A stretch of 64,000 bases of DNA, from positions 1 to 64,000 of the forward strand of contig JBBQVL010000009.1 in assembly GCA_038211615.1 (NCBI GenBank). Reading direction: 5' to 3'. This document shows positions 16,602 to 25,509 of the stretch, piece after piece. Made by a program: the position numbers and the translations under genes. The first letter of the stretch is position 1. Every line of letters begins with the position of its first letter. The DNA comes from DASWJZ01 sp038211615. Its GTDB lineage: Bacteria > Pseudomonadota > Alphaproteobacteria > Rhizobiales > Afifellaceae. A model generated the notes under the pieces. The model saw only the letters and a list, made by a program, of their open reading frames with translations. It was not told where the DNA came from and ran no database searches.

Positions 16602-17747
16602 TCAACCCTTGACAGAGCCCGCGAGAAGCCCGCGGACCAGGAAACGCTGCAGCGACAGGAACACGACAAGCGGCACGATGATGGTGATGAAGGCCGATGC
16701 CGTAAGGATCTCCCAGTTGCCGCCGCGCGAGCCGAGGAGATTGACCAGCCGTCCGGTCAGCACGAGCTGGTCGTTCTGCGCGCCGAGGAAGACGAGGGCG
16801 ACGAGCAGGTCGTTCCATACCCAGAGGAACTGGAAGATGGCGAAGGAGGCGAGCGCCGGCAGCGACAGCGGCAGCACGATCTTGACGAAGATGTCGAAGT
16901 CGCTCGCCCCGTCGACGCGCGCCGATTCCATCACCTCGCGCGGCAGGCCGGCCATGTAGTTGCGCAAGAGGTAGATGGCGAGCGGCAGGCCGAAGCCGGT
17001 GTGCGCCAGCCAGATGCCGAGATAGGTCTTGGCGGGAACGCCGAGGAATAGCCCGACGTCGTTATAGAGCCGCAGCAGCGGGATCAGCGACATCTGCAGC
17101 GGCACGACCAGCAGGCCGACGACGAGGGAGAGGATCAGCGCGCGGCCCGGGAACTTCATCCAGGCGAGCGCATAGGCGGCGTAGGCGGCGATCAGAACCG
17201 GAATGATGGTGGCGGGAATCGTGACGGTCAGCGAATTGACGAAGGATTGCCCGATGCCGGCTGTGCTCAGCACCTCCTTGTAGTTCGCCAGCGTGAATTT
17301 CGGCGGCAGCTTGGCAATGTAGAAGATGCGCTGGCCGCGGGCGCCTTCGAATTGCGTTTCGGAGGCGATTTCGTAGGAGCCGTCGGCGTTGACCTTGATC
17401 GTGCCGCCGCCCGGAAGATCGGCGGTTTCCCCCGCCTTGAAGGCGCTCGGATCGCCGATCTTTACGCCAAAGGCGTTGACGGTGCCGGTCGTCTCGCCCT
17501 CGAAGACGTTGCCGCGGATGAAGTAGCGGCCGTTCTTCTCGACCTGCGTTTCGGGCAAGGCCGCTCGGCCGACCTGGCTCTGCTCGGTGGCCGTCAGCGC
17601 CGTCCACCAGCCGGAAACCGACAGCAGGTCCTTGGCGCGCAGCGAACTGATGAGAAGGCCGGCGGTCGGCGCCGTCCACACGACGACCAGCACAAGCACC
17701 GCGAGGTGGACGAAGGCGTTGCCCGATTTGCTGCGCCCGGCGATCAT
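16602..17747 (-). CDS. aglG: Alpha-glucoside ABC transporter permease AglG
   Basis: A 381-residue MalG-type inner-membrane permease. An N-terminal helix (residues ~12-34) is followed by a long periplasmic insertion (residues ~40-150, including GRYFIRGNVFEGETTGTVNA) before the five-helix core. This insertion is typical of AglG and distinguishes it from ordinary MalG. The coupling EAA loop is MESARVDGASDFDIFVKIVLP and the C terminus VRGLLAGSVKG is the family ending. It is separated from aglF by one base, so translation is coupled. Confidence 0.9.
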   Translation of the reverse strand: MIAGRSKSGNAFVHLAVLVLVVVWTAPTAGLLISSLRAKDLLSVSGWWTALTATEQSQVGRAALPETQVEKNGRYFIRGNVFEGETTGTVNAFGVKIGDPSAFKAGETADLPGGGTIKVNADGSYEIASETQFEGARGQRIFYIAKLPPKFTLANYKEVLSTAGIGQSFVNSLTVTIPATIIPVLIAAYAAYALAWMKFPGRALILSLVVGLLVVPLQMSLIPLLRLYNDVGLFLGVPAKTYLGIWLAHTGFGLPLAIYLLRNYMAGLPREVMESARVDGASDFDIFVKIVLPLSLPALASFAIFQFLWVWNDLLVALVFLGAQNDQLVLTGRLVNLLGSRGGNWEILTASAFITIIVPLVVFLSLQRFLVRGLLAGSVKG

Positions 17748-17748
17748 C

Positions 17749-18756
17749 TCAGCGGCCCTTCATCTCGGCGTTCGCCCGGCGGATGTTCCAGATCATGATC
17801 GGGATGACCGCGAGCATGATGCAGACCGCGATGGCCGCGCCGCGGCCGAAATCGCCTCCGCCGCGGAACATCCAGTCGAACATCAGGTTCGCCAGGACCT
17901 GCGTCTGCCATTGCCCGTTGGTCATCGTCAGCACGATGTCGAAGACTTTGAGGACAAGGATGGTGATCGTCGTCCACACGACCGCGATGGTCCCCCAGAT
18001 CTGCGGGATCATGATGAAGAAGAAGAGCTGCCAGCCGTTGGCGCCGTCGATCACCGCCGCCTCGATCGTCTCGTCCGGGATGCCGCGGAGCGCCGCCGAG
18101 AGGATGACCATGGCGAAGCCGGTCTGTATCCACACGAGGATGACCATCAGGAAGAAATTGTTCCAGAAGGGCAGCGTGATCCACGCCTCGGGCGCTCCGC
18201 CGAAGCCCTGCACGATGGCGTTAAGGAGCCCGATCTGCGTCGAGCCCTCGCTGCGGAAATCGTAGATGAACTTCCAGATCACGCTGGCGCCGACGAAGGA
18301 GATCGCCATCGGCATGAAGATCAGCGTCTTTGCGATGTTGCCCCACCAGATGCGGTCGGTGAGGAAGGCGATGATCAGGCCCATGAAGGTGGCGACTGCC
18401 GGCACCACCAGCAGCCAGAGGATGTTGTTGAAGACGGACTCGCGGAACTGGTTGTCGTTCACCGCCCAGATGTAGTTCTGCAGGCCGACGAACTCGTCGC
18501 CGGTGCGGTTGAAGAGGCTGAGGCGGATGGAATCGACGAGCGGATAGACCAGGTAGAGGCCGAGCGCGATGAGCGACGGCCCGAGGAACAGCCAGGGGCG
18601 GATGGAGGCCGCGATCTTCTGGTTGCGCGCCGCGATCGGCCCCTTGCCGCGGGCCGGGAAGATGGCATCGAGGATGAGGTTCGACAGATAGAAATAGAGC
18701 AGCGCGCCACCGACTCCGATGATGACTGTGACGAGCGCGCTCGCTACCCGATCCAT
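17749..18756 (-). CDS. aglF: Alpha-glucoside ABC transporter permease AglF
   Basis: A 335-residue MalF-type permease with about eight hydrophobic segments. Its N terminus MDRVASALVTVIIGVGGALL and the following segment LYFYLSNLILDAIFP are characteristic of AglF. The coupling loop is ETIEAAVIDGANGWQLFFFI. It pairs with AglG to form the membrane channel for alpha-glucosides such as sucrose, maltose or trehalose in the Sinorhizobium system (family knowledge). A 156-bp gap with a strong hairpin separates it from aglE upstream. Confidence 0.9.
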   Translation of the reverse strand: MDRVASALVTVIIGVGGALLYFYLSNLILDAIFPARGKGPIAARNQKIAASIRPWLFLGPSLIALGLYLVYPLVDSIRLSLFNRTGDEFVGLQNYIWAVNDNQFRESVFNNILWLLVVPAVATFMGLIIAFLTDRIWWGNIAKTLIFMPMAISFVGASVIWKFIYDFRSEGSTQIGLLNAIVQGFGGAPEAWITLPFWNNFFLMVILVWIQTGFAMVILSAALRGIPDETIEAAVIDGANGWQLFFFIMIPQIWGTIAVVWTTITILVLKVFDIVLTMTNGQWQTQVLANLMFDWMFRGGGDFGRGAAIAVCIMLAVIPIMIWNIRRANAEMKGR

Positions 18757-18848
18757 CCCTGGCTCCCCTCCCGAGGCCGCGCCGGCTATCCTGCCGTTTC
18801 GCGGCTATCTCCCGGTCCGGACGTCATTGCGCGTCCTCGCCGTATCGC

Positions 18849-18874
18849 GGTCCGGGCGGCCGAGCGCCCGGACC
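18849..18874 (-). other. Stable intercistronic hairpin between aglE and aglF
   Basis: GGTCCGGGCG (18849-18858) and CGCCCGGACC (18865-18874) form a perfect 10-bp stem with a six-base loop, 39 bp after the aglE stop codon on the transcribed strand. There is no T-tract. Such stems behind binding-protein genes commonly protect the upstream message from 3' decay and raise binding-protein yield over permease (inference from other ABC operons). Confidence 0.55.
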
Positions 18875-18912
18875 AGATTGTGTCGCCGGTGCGACCTGCC
18901 TGGCGGCGCGAC

Positions 18913-20280
18913 CTACTTGATCGCGTCCCAGGCCTTCTGGATGTCTCCCGCCACCGACTTGGCGTCCTTGCCGCCGACGAAGTCGACCATGCCTGTCCAG
19001 AATGCGCCAGCCCCGATCTTGCCGGGCATCAGGTCCGAGCCGTCGAAGCGGAAGGTGGTGGAGTCCACCAGGATCGAGCCCTGCTTCTTCATCTGGTCGT
19101 TGGCGTAGGCGTCGATGTTTGCGGCCTTGAAGGGCGTGAGGAAGCTCGACTGCGCCATCCACACCTCATGCGCGATCGGCGTCTTCAGGAACTCGATGAA
19201 AGCGCGCGCCGGGGGGGTATCCTTGGTGATGATCGCGAGGGTGCCCGCGCCGAGCACCGGCTTGCCGAGGTCGGCCTTGTCGGCGTAGGGCGGCATATAG
19301 AAGAAGTCCGCGTCGGTGCCGACCTTCGTGCCCTCGGGGAAGAACGAGGGGATGAACGACGCCTGGTGGTGCAGGTAGCACTTCGGCGGCGAGGCGAAGA
19401 GGCCCTTCGGGCTGTCGCGGAAGTCGGTGGAGGCCACCGCCGCCGCGCCGCCATCGACGAACTTGTCGTTCTTGGCGAACCAGCCGAACTCGTCGAGCGC
19501 CGCGACGACGCGCGGATCGTCGAAGGGAATGTCGTTCTTGACCCATTGGTCGTAGACCTCTGGCGGCTGCGTGCGCAGCATCAGGTCCTCGACCCAGTCG
19601 GTCGCCGGCCAGCCGGTGGCGCCGCCCGATCCGAGCCCGATACACCAGGGGGTGCCGCCGTCGGCGACGATCTTCTCGGTCAGCGCCTTCAGCTCTTCCA
19701 TGGTCTTCGGCACTTCGTAGCCGGCGTCCTGGAAATTCTCCGGCACGTACCAGACGAGGCTCTTCACATCGATCTTGTAGGGGAAGCCATAGAGGTGCGG
19801 CTTGCCGTCCTTGTCCTTGTAAGTGCCGAGATCGACCCACGACTGGCCGGCCGCATAATTGTCGAGCAGCCATTTCTGCGTGTCGTCGCCGAGCGGGGTG
19901 AGGAAGCCCTTCGAGGCGAGGTCGGCGATAAGGCCGGGCTGCGGGAGCACGGTAATGTCGGCCGGGCTGCCCGCCTGCGTGTCGATGACGACCTGCTGCT
20001 CGTAGTTCTCCGACGACGAATACTTGACGGTGATGCCGGTCGCATTGCTGAAATAGGCGAGCACGCTGTTCACCAGCGTCTCGTCCTCGCCGCGCCAGGG
20101 GCCGAAGATCGTCAGCGTCTGGCCGGAGAGGTCGCTATGCGCGGCCTTGAAGTCGGCGAGGCTCTGCCAGTTGAACCGCGGATCCTCGCCGATGGGGAAT
20201 TTCAGGTCCTGGGCGGCGGCCGATCCGGCGAGAAGCGTGAGGCCGGCGGCGAATGCCCAACATGCGTGAAGTCGCTTCAT
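18913..20280 (-). CDS. aglE: Alpha-glucoside ABC transporter substrate-binding protein
   Basis: A 455-residue periplasmic binding protein of the extracellular solute-binding family 1, first gene of the operon. A signal peptide (MKRLHACWAFAAGLTLLAGS, cleavage near AAA-QD) precedes a two-lobed receptor with SLADFKAAHSDLSGQTLTIF and YEQQVVIDTQAGSPADITVL. ATG 20280 is preceded by GGAGGG at good spacing; the longer frame from 20352 is not needed. Function as alpha-glucoside receptor is inferred from its operon with aglF and aglG. Confidence 0.9.
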   Translation of the reverse strand: MKRLHACWAFAAGLTLLAGSAAAQDLKFPIGEDPRFNWQSLADFKAAHSDLSGQTLTIFGPWRGEDETLVNSVLAYFSNATGITVKYSSSENYEQQVVIDTQAGSPADITVLPQPGLIADLASKGFLTPLGDDTQKWLLDNYAAGQSWVDLGTYKDKDGKPHLYGFPYKIDVKSLVWYVPENFQDAGYEVPKTMEELKALTEKIVADGGTPWCIGLGSGGATGWPATDWVEDLMLRTQPPEVYDQWVKNDIPFDDPRVVAALDEFGWFAKNDKFVDGGAAAVASTDFRDSPKGLFASPPKCYLHHQASFIPSFFPEGTKVGTDADFFYMPPYADKADLGKPVLGAGTLAIITKDTPPARAFIEFLKTPIAHEVWMAQSSFLTPFKAANIDAYANDQMKKQGSILVDSTTFRFDGSDLMPGKIGAGAFWTGMVDFVGGKDAKSVAGDIQKAWDAIK

Positions 20281-20482
20281 CAAGGTCCCTCCGAATTCTC
20301 GTCTTCTCCTGGGAGCGTCCGCCCGCGAATCTGCCACACTGGCCTGATGCAATCCGACGGCGCTCTCTTGATTGTCATTTCTAATCCGTTAACTGGCGGA
20401 TGGCTACCCAACCTGCGGGGTGTGTGAAAAGAAGGCGCGGTCCTTTCGCAGGGGACGCTCGAAGACCGCGACGGAGGCTGCG

Positions 20483-21058
20483 TTGAAACGGCTCGTCACT
20501 GCCCTGGCATTCCTCACCAGCCTCGCCGCCCTCATCGTCGTCGCCGGCGGGGGCCTGGCGCTCCTGGCAATCGCGAATTCCGGCGAGCGGGGCACGGGAG
20601 CCCTGCTGGCGCTCGGCTGCACGATAGCCTTCGCGTCGGTGATGGTGCTGATCTTCGCGCAAGAGGGAGTATTCGGCGACGCGCCCTGGCGCGCGGTGGC
20701 GATCGGGGCCGGGATTGTCGGCGCAATCCCGGCCGCCGCGCTGGCCTTTGTGGCGATCCGTTTCGCCGGCCTGCCGGTCGGCAGCCGGATGCCGCTGGTC
20801 GACTGGACGGTGCTCTCAGTCGGCATCCTGTTCGGGCTCGGAGCGATCGCCATTCTGGCGCTGGGCCATCGCCGCTCGCAGGAGGCCGGTCTGCCGGAGC
20901 TTTCCGAAAACGAGGACGAGACCCCCGTCGTCCACATGCAGCAGATCCGCAATGCGCAGCAGCAGTTGCGCTCCGCGTTCGAAGCGGTCGACCGGCCGCC
21001 TGCGGCGCGGGTGGAAGACGAGATGGGGGACGGAGAGATACGGGTCAGGCGCGTCTAG
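20483..21058 (+). CDS. Four-helix membrane protein of unknown function
   Basis: A 191-residue protein with four predicted membrane segments: ~residues 4-30 (LVTALAFLTSLAALIVVAGG), 40-58 (ALLALGCTIAFASVMVLIFA), 70-92 and 105-126. A charged cytoplasmic tail follows, rich in Glu and Gln (LSENEDETPVVHMQQIRNAQ). I chose TTG 20483 because ACGGAGG lies 6-8 bases before it; GTG 20420 would add 21 mainly basic residues. I recognise no family. It is divergent from aglE. Confidence 0.6.
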   Translation: MKRLVTALAFLTSLAALIVVAGGGLALLAIANSGERGTGALLALGCTIAFASVMVLIFAQEGVFGDAPWRAVAIGAGIVGAIPAAALAFVAIRFAGLPVGSRMPLVDWTVLSVGILFGLGAIAILALGHRRSQEAGLPELSENEDETPVVHMQQIRNAQQQLRSAFEAVDRPPAARVEDEMGDGEIRVRRV

Positions 21059-21091
21059 CGGCCGACCCGGGCTATCGACTCTCGAAGCGCG

Positions 21092-21268
21092 TCAGATGAT
21101 GTGGCGGCCGTCGTTGGGCAGGTCGCCCGCGGGCGGAAGATCGGCGGTGTCCTCTAGCGTAATGGAGGCATCGTCGTCGCGCGCATCCCTGGAGATTTGC
21201 GGCAGGGTGAAGCTCGTGAGGCCGTAGACGGCGAGGGCGCTGAGCAAGGCGAGGACCGTGTCGTTCAT
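21092..21268 (-). CDS. Small single-pass membrane protein (58 residues)
   Basis: A short minus-strand frame encodes MNDTVLALLSALAVYGLTSF and then an acidic, hydrophilic tail ending GDLPNDGRHII. The first ~22 residues could form one membrane helix. The frame runs from ATG 21268 to TGA at 21092 and is convergent with the membrane-protein gene upstream. The ribosome binding site is weak (CGGGACAG). No homologue recognised; it may not be real. Confidence 0.4.
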   Translation of the reverse strand: MNDTVLALLSALAVYGLTSFTLPQISRDARDDDASITLEDTADLPPAGDLPNDGRHII

Positions 21269-21421
21269 GGTGACTGTCCCGATCTGCTGTCCGCGACGCG
21301 CATTGCCCGCAGAGCTGTTGACGGCCCGATAAGAATCGCCCGGCGCTGTCGCTTTGATGACCGGATTGGAGCGAAAGCGGGGCGAATTGTCTCAACGTTT
21401 GTCGCACGCGACATTTGCCCT

Positions 21422-21452
21422 TTGACCTTCCACCTGCTGGAAGCCCCACATG
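21422..21452 (+). promoter_or_regulatory. CueR/MerR-type copper promoter of copA
   Basis: A -35 element TTGACC (21422-21427) overlaps the dyad CCTTCC-ACCTGCT-GGAAGC, the arrangement bound by CueR-family MerR activators. A 19-bp spacer puts the -10 at about 21447-21452 (CACATG, weak), about 23 bp before the copA start. The long spacer and the dyad are diagnostic of this regulator class. No merR/cueR gene is in the window. Confidence 0.7.
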
Positions 21453-21474
21453 AACGGCGCAGACGGAGCCGATC

Positions 21475-23901
21475 ATGGAATCACGCCGATCTCATCAACA
21501 CGATCATGCGCACGCCGGTCACGCCGATGCGCGTGGAGGAGCGAAGGGGCAGGCCCAGCCTGAGGTCGAGCAGACGCACCGGGTAAAGGACCCGGTCTGC
21601 GGAATGTCGGTCGATCCTCTCCGCTCGCCGCACAAGGCGGAGCATGCGGGACACATGTTCCATTTCTGCTCCGCCGGCTGCCGTGCGAAGTTCGTCGCCG
21701 ACCCTCTCCGCTATCTCGCGCCGGAGCCGGCGAAGTCCGCCGCTCCGACACCGAAGGGCACGATCTACACCTGCCCGATGCATCCGGAGATACGCCAGGA
21801 AGGGCCGGGGGCCTGCCCCATCTGCGGCATGGCGCTCGAGCCGCTGCTCGCCTCCGTCGGGGAAGGCCCGAACGAAGAACTGATCGACATGACCCGGCGT
21901 TTCTGGATCGGGCTCGCCATCGCCGCGCCGGTAGTCGTGCTGGAGATGGGCGGCCATCTCGGCGGCCTCGGCCAGTATATCGGCCATTCGCTCTCCAACT
22001 GGATCCAGCTCGTGCTCGCGACGCCCGTCGTGCTGTGGGCGGGCTGGCCGTTCTTCGTGCGGGGCTGGCGCTCGCTCGTCACCCGCAACCTCAACATGTT
22101 CACGCTGATCGCCATGGGGACGGGAGTGGCCTGGGTCTACAGCGTCGTAGCGACGCTCGCGCCGGACCTTTTCCCGCCGGCCTTGCGCGGCATGGGTGGC
22201 GCGGTCGATGTCTATTTCGAGGCCGCGGCGGTGGTCACCGTGCTGGTGCTGCTCGGACAGGTGCTGGAGCTGCGGGCGCGACAGACCACGAGCGGTGCGC
22301 TCCGCGCGCTCCTCGACCTTGCCCCGAAGACGGCGCGCCGTCTCGCGGACGACGGAAGCGAGGCCGAGGTCGATCTTTCGGCGATCGTGGCCGGCGACCG
22401 CCTTCGTATCCGCCCCGGTGAGCGCGTGCCGGTCGACGGGGTGGTGATGGAAGGGCGGGGCGTTATCGACGAATCGATGGTCACCGGCGAATCGATGCCC
22501 GTCACCAGGCAGGCCGGCGACGGCGTGCTCGGCGGGACCATGAACCAGAGCGGCGGGCTCGTCATGCGCGCCGAGAAGGTCGGGCGCGATACGCTGCTGC
22601 AGCGCATCGTGCAGCTCGTGTCGGAGGCGCAGCGGAGCCGCGCGCCGATCCAGCGGCTCGCCGACCAGGTGTCCGGCTATTTCGTGCCGGCGGTGATCGC
22701 GGCGGCGGTGCTGGCCTTTGCGGCGTGGGCGACCTTCGGCCCGGAGCCACGCTTTTCCTATGGCCTCGTCGCGGCGGTGACCGTGCTCATCATCGCATGC
22801 CCCTGCGCGCTCGGTCTCGCCACGCCGATGTCGATCATGGTCGGCGTCGGCCGTGGCGCGCAGGCGGGCGTGCTGATCCGCGACGCCGAGGCGCTGGAGC
22901 GGATGGAGAAGGTCGACACGCTGGTCATCGACAAGACCGGGACGCTGACCGAGGGACGCCCGGCGGTAACGGCAATCGTGGCGGCGGCGGGCTATGACGA
23001 GAAGCGGGTGCTGCAGCTCGCGGCGAGCGTGGAACGCGCCAGCGAGCATCCGCTGGCAGAGGCCATCGTGCGGGCGGCGGCGGAGCGCGAGCTGAAGCTC
23101 GCGCCGGTCTCCGACTTCGAATCGCCGGCCGGCAAGGGCGCCCTCGCAAATGTCGGCGGCGAGCATGTCCGTGTCGGCAATGCCGCGTTCCTTGCTGAGG
23201 GCGGGATCGATTCCGCGCCCTTGTCGGAGGCGGCGGAGGCGCTGCGCAAGGAAGGCGCGACGGCGGTCTTCGTCGCCGTCAACGGCCGTCTCGCGGGGAC
23301 GATCGGCATCGCCGATCCGGTGAAGCCGGCGAGCGCCGGCGTGCTCGCGGCGCTGCGCCGGGAAGGCGTGCGCGTCGTCATGCTGACCGGCGACAACCGC
23401 ACTACGGCGGAAGCCGTGGCGCGGCGTCTCGGCATCGATGCGGTGGAGGCGGAAATCCTGCCGGAACGCAAGGCCGAGGTGGTGAAGCGGCTGCGCGCCG
23501 AGGGCCGCGTGGTGGCGATGGCGGGCGACGGGGTCAACGATGCGCCGGCGCTCGCCTCCGCCGATATCGGCATTGCCATGGGCACCGGAACCGACATCGC
23601 GATTGAGAGCGCCGGGGTGACGCTGGTCAGGGGCGACCTGACCGGCATCCTGAAGGCGCGGCGCCTGTCGGCGGCGACGATGCGCAATATCCGCCAGAAC
23701 CTCTTCTTCGCCTTCCTCTACAACGCCGCCGGCGTGCCGATCGCGGCGGGCGTCCTCTATCCCGTCTTCGGGCTGCTCCTGTCGCCAATCGTGGGCGCGG
23801 CGACGATGGCGCTTTCCTCGGTCAGCGTCATCGGGAACGCGCTCCGGCTGCGAAGCGTGGAACTGGGTCAATCAAATCCGGATAAGGAGATCGTTCGATG
23901 A
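21475..23901 (+). CDS. copA: Copper-exporting P1B-type ATPase
   Basis: An 808-residue Cu(I) pump of the inner membrane. Domains in order: a His-rich start (QHDHAHAGHADA), a YHS metal-binding domain (KDPVCGMSVDP, FHFCSAGCRAKF), a short heavy-metal-binding domain (YTCPMHPEIRQEGPGACPIC), then the transport core. The core has the actuator VTGESMPVT, the transmembrane CPC motif in IIACPCALGLATP, the phosphorylated Asp in DKTGTLTEG, SEHPLAEAI, GDGVNDAPAL, and the YN and MSS segments FLYNAAGVP and ALSSVSVIGN. These specify Cu(I)/Ag(I). No classic ferredoxin-like MxCxxC domain is present. The stop overlaps the DUF305 gene (ATGA). Confidence 0.93.
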   Translation: MESRRSHQHDHAHAGHADARGGAKGQAQPEVEQTHRVKDPVCGMSVDPLRSPHKAEHAGHMFHFCSAGCRAKFVADPLRYLAPEPAKSAAPTPKGTIYTCPMHPEIRQEGPGACPICGMALEPLLASVGEGPNEELIDMTRRFWIGLAIAAPVVVLEMGGHLGGLGQYIGHSLSNWIQLVLATPVVLWAGWPFFVRGWRSLVTRNLNMFTLIAMGTGVAWVYSVVATLAPDLFPPALRGMGGAVDVYFEAAAVVTVLVLLGQVLELRARQTTSGALRALLDLAPKTARRLADDGSEAEVDLSAIVAGDRLRIRPGERVPVDGVVMEGRGVIDESMVTGESMPVTRQAGDGVLGGTMNQSGGLVMRAEKVGRDTLLQRIVQLVSEAQRSRAPIQRLADQVSGYFVPAVIAAAVLAFAAWATFGPEPRFSYGLVAAVTVLIIACPCALGLATPMSIMVGVGRGAQAGVLIRDAEALERMEKVDTLVIDKTGTLTEGRPAVTAIVAAAGYDEKRVLQLAASVERASEHPLAEAIVRAAAERELKLAPVSDFESPAGKGALANVGGEHVRVGNAAFLAEGGIDSAPLSEAAEALRKEGATAVFVAVNGRLAGTIGIADPVKPASAGVLAALRREGVRVVMLTGDNRTTAEAVARRLGIDAVEAEILPERKAEVVKRLRAEGRVVAMAGDGVNDAPALASADIGIAMGTGTDIAIESAGVTLVRGDLTGILKARRLSAATMRNIRQNLFFAFLYNAAGVPIAAGVLYPVFGLLLSPIVGAATMALSSVSVIGNALRLRSVELGQSNPDKEIVR

Positions 23902-24236
23902 AAGTCCTGACACTGCTTGCGACCGCGGCGCTCGTCGCCTTTCCAGCGGCTCTCCATGCGCAAGCCGACGGCGATGCCGGCGCGGCGTCGGCCGCCTTCG
24001 CCGCCGCCAATGCGACGATGATGAAGGAGATGATGACGATGCCGTCGTCCGGCGATCCGGACAAGGATTTCGTCCTGATGATGCTGCCGCATCACGAGGG
24101 CGCCATCGCGATGGCCCAGGTCGAGCTGCAGTACGGGAACGACCCGGAGGTGCGTGCGCTGGCGCAGGCGGTCGTGGCAGCGCAGGCGAAGGAAGTCGCC
24201 TGGATGAAGGAATGGCTGGAGAAGCAGCCGAAGTAG
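23898..24236 (+). CDS. DUF305 family periplasmic protein, copper-associated
   Basis: A 112-residue protein with a signal peptide (MKVLTLLATAALVAFPAALH). One helical DUF305 domain carries the family's MMLPHHEGAIAMAQVEL motif plus several Met residues (ATMMKEMMTM) suited to copper binding. DUF305 proteins frequently sit beside copper exporters, and the cyanobacterial CopM is a copper-binding member (family knowledge). Its start overlaps the copA stop, so the two are coupled and share the CueR-type promoter. A role as periplasmic copper carrier is inferred. Confidence 0.85.
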   Translation: MKVLTLLATAALVAFPAALHAQADGDAGAASAAFAAANATMMKEMMTMPSSGDPDKDFVLMMLPHHEGAIAMAQVELQYGNDPEVRALAQAVVAAQAKEVAWMKEWLEKQPK

Positions 24237-24246
24237 CGGTCTCCCG

Positions 24247-25509
24247 CTACTTGCTGAGCCAGGCCGATTCGTTGATCGCGGCGTAGATGTCCTCGAATAC
24301 GCTGCCGATGCCCGAGGCGTCATGCACTTCGTGGTAATCGGCGGGGCTGGAAGCGCAGCCTGAAAGCATGCCGTAGACCGCCGGATCGTCCACGTCGTAG
24401 GCGATGGTGAAGAGGCGCACGCCGGTCGCCTTGATGTTGGAGCAGAGTTCGGTGGTCGTCTGGTTGGCGGCGGCGATGGAAGTCGTGCCATCCGGCCCCT
24501 GCGCCGGAACCGTCTGCATGCCGTCGGTCAGCAGGATCATGATCTTGCGCAGGTTGGTGTCGGAGAAGTCGCGTGCCGTCTCGAACGGCTTGTTCGGCGA
24601 AAGCAGCTGGAAGCCCATCTCGGTCGCGAGCGAGACGTTGGTGAGGTTCTTCGGCTGCATGGAGTTGAGCGCCGTGACGAGCCCGGAAAAGTCGTCGGTC
24701 AGGTCGTGCACCACCAGGTGCTGCGCCGCGTAGGCCTGGCAATCGGGATCGGCGGGGTCGAACTGCGGCCAGCGGCTCGCGTCGATCGACGAAGAGGGCG
24801 TGTCGTCGGTGGTCGAATAGGGATAGTCGCGGTTCATCAGGCAGGCGCTCATCATCTGCGTCGCCTGGCCGGAATTGGTGCCGCGGATCATCGCGCCCGG
24901 CGCCGACGCGTAGACGTATTTCGAGAACGGCACGATGCCGATCTTGGTGCGGTCGGCGCGATCCTGCTGCACCTTGTTGATGAACTCGACGGCGGCGCTC
25001 CGCATGCGGATGTATTTGTCGTTCGTCACCATGGAGCCGGAGAAATCCAGAACCATGGCGACCTCGACCAGCACCGGATCGGGCAGATGCACCTGCGACA
25101 GCGCCGTCGCCGGCAGCGTGTTCATGCCGATCACGCCGAGGAACGACGTCTTCATGTCGTAGTGCGCCGTGATCACGACGTCTTGGTCGGTAAGGTTGAT
25201 GTCGAAGTCGGGCGTGCCGCCGGATCCGAGAACCTTGATCGCTGCGAGGAGGAATTTGGTCGCCCTGGCGGTCGCCTCGGCCTTCAGCGCGTCGATGTCG
25301 GGGTTGCGCGCCATCTGCCCGTTCTGGATGTAGCGGGCCGCCGAGAGCGCGGCCGTGTCGGCAGCTCCCTGCAACTCACCGCGGATACGGGCGCGCTGCG
25401 CGAAATCGACCGCCCCGCCGCCAAGCGCAAGCAGGGGGATGACGGCGAGTCCGAAGATGATCGCCGTATTGCCGCGCTGATCGCGCCAGAAGTTCAACAA
25501 ACGCCGCAC
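24247..25509 (-). CDS. TadE/TadG-like pilus-assembly protein with VWA domain
   Basis: The 420-residue product opens with a basic segment and the TadE/G-type membrane helix (RDQRGNTAIIFGLAVIPLLA), then a helical region typical of TadG (ELQGAADTAALSAARYI). A von Willebrand A domain follows with metal-site residues in VAMVLDFSGSM and ILLTDGMQT. TadG proteins belong to Flp/tight-adherence pilus systems, but no other tad, cpa or flp gene is present here, so it is an orphan. The start is GTG 25509. It is convergent with the DUF305 gene, 10 bp apart. The 289-bp gap upstream (25510-25798) holds no gene or motif I recognise. Confidence 0.82.
   Translation of the reverse strand: MRRLLNFWRDQRGNTAIIFGLAVIPLLALGGGAVDFAQRARIRGELQGAADTAALSAARYIQNGQMARNPDIDALKAEATARATKFLLAAIKVLGSGGTPDFDINLTDQDVVITAHYDMKTSFLGVIGMNTLPATALSQVHLPDPVLVEVAMVLDFSGSMVTNDKYIRMRSAAVEFINKVQQDRADRTKIGIVPFSKYVYASAPGAMIRGTNSGQATQMMSACLMNRDYPYSTTDDTPSSSIDASRWPQFDPADPDCQAYAAQHLVVHDLTDDFSGLVTALNSMQPKNLTNVSLATEMGFQLLSPNKPFETARDFSDTNLRKIMILLTDGMQTVPAQGPDGTTSIAAANQTTTELCSNIKATGVRLFTIAYDVDDPAVYGMLSGCASSPADYHEVHDASGIGSVFEDIYAAINESAWLSK

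Noticed and set aside
17587..20427. 946-residue plus-strand frame opposite aglEFG
   Set aside because: It spans three real minus-strand genes and their gaps and shows no family motif; antisense artefact.
20403..20482. GTG 20420 start for the four-helix membrane protein
   Set aside because: TTG 20483 has a GGAGG at good spacing and begins right before the first membrane helix.
21481..23871. 796-residue minus-strand frame opposite copA
   Set aside because: Arg/His-rich shadow with no motif; the plus strand encodes a complete P-type ATPase.
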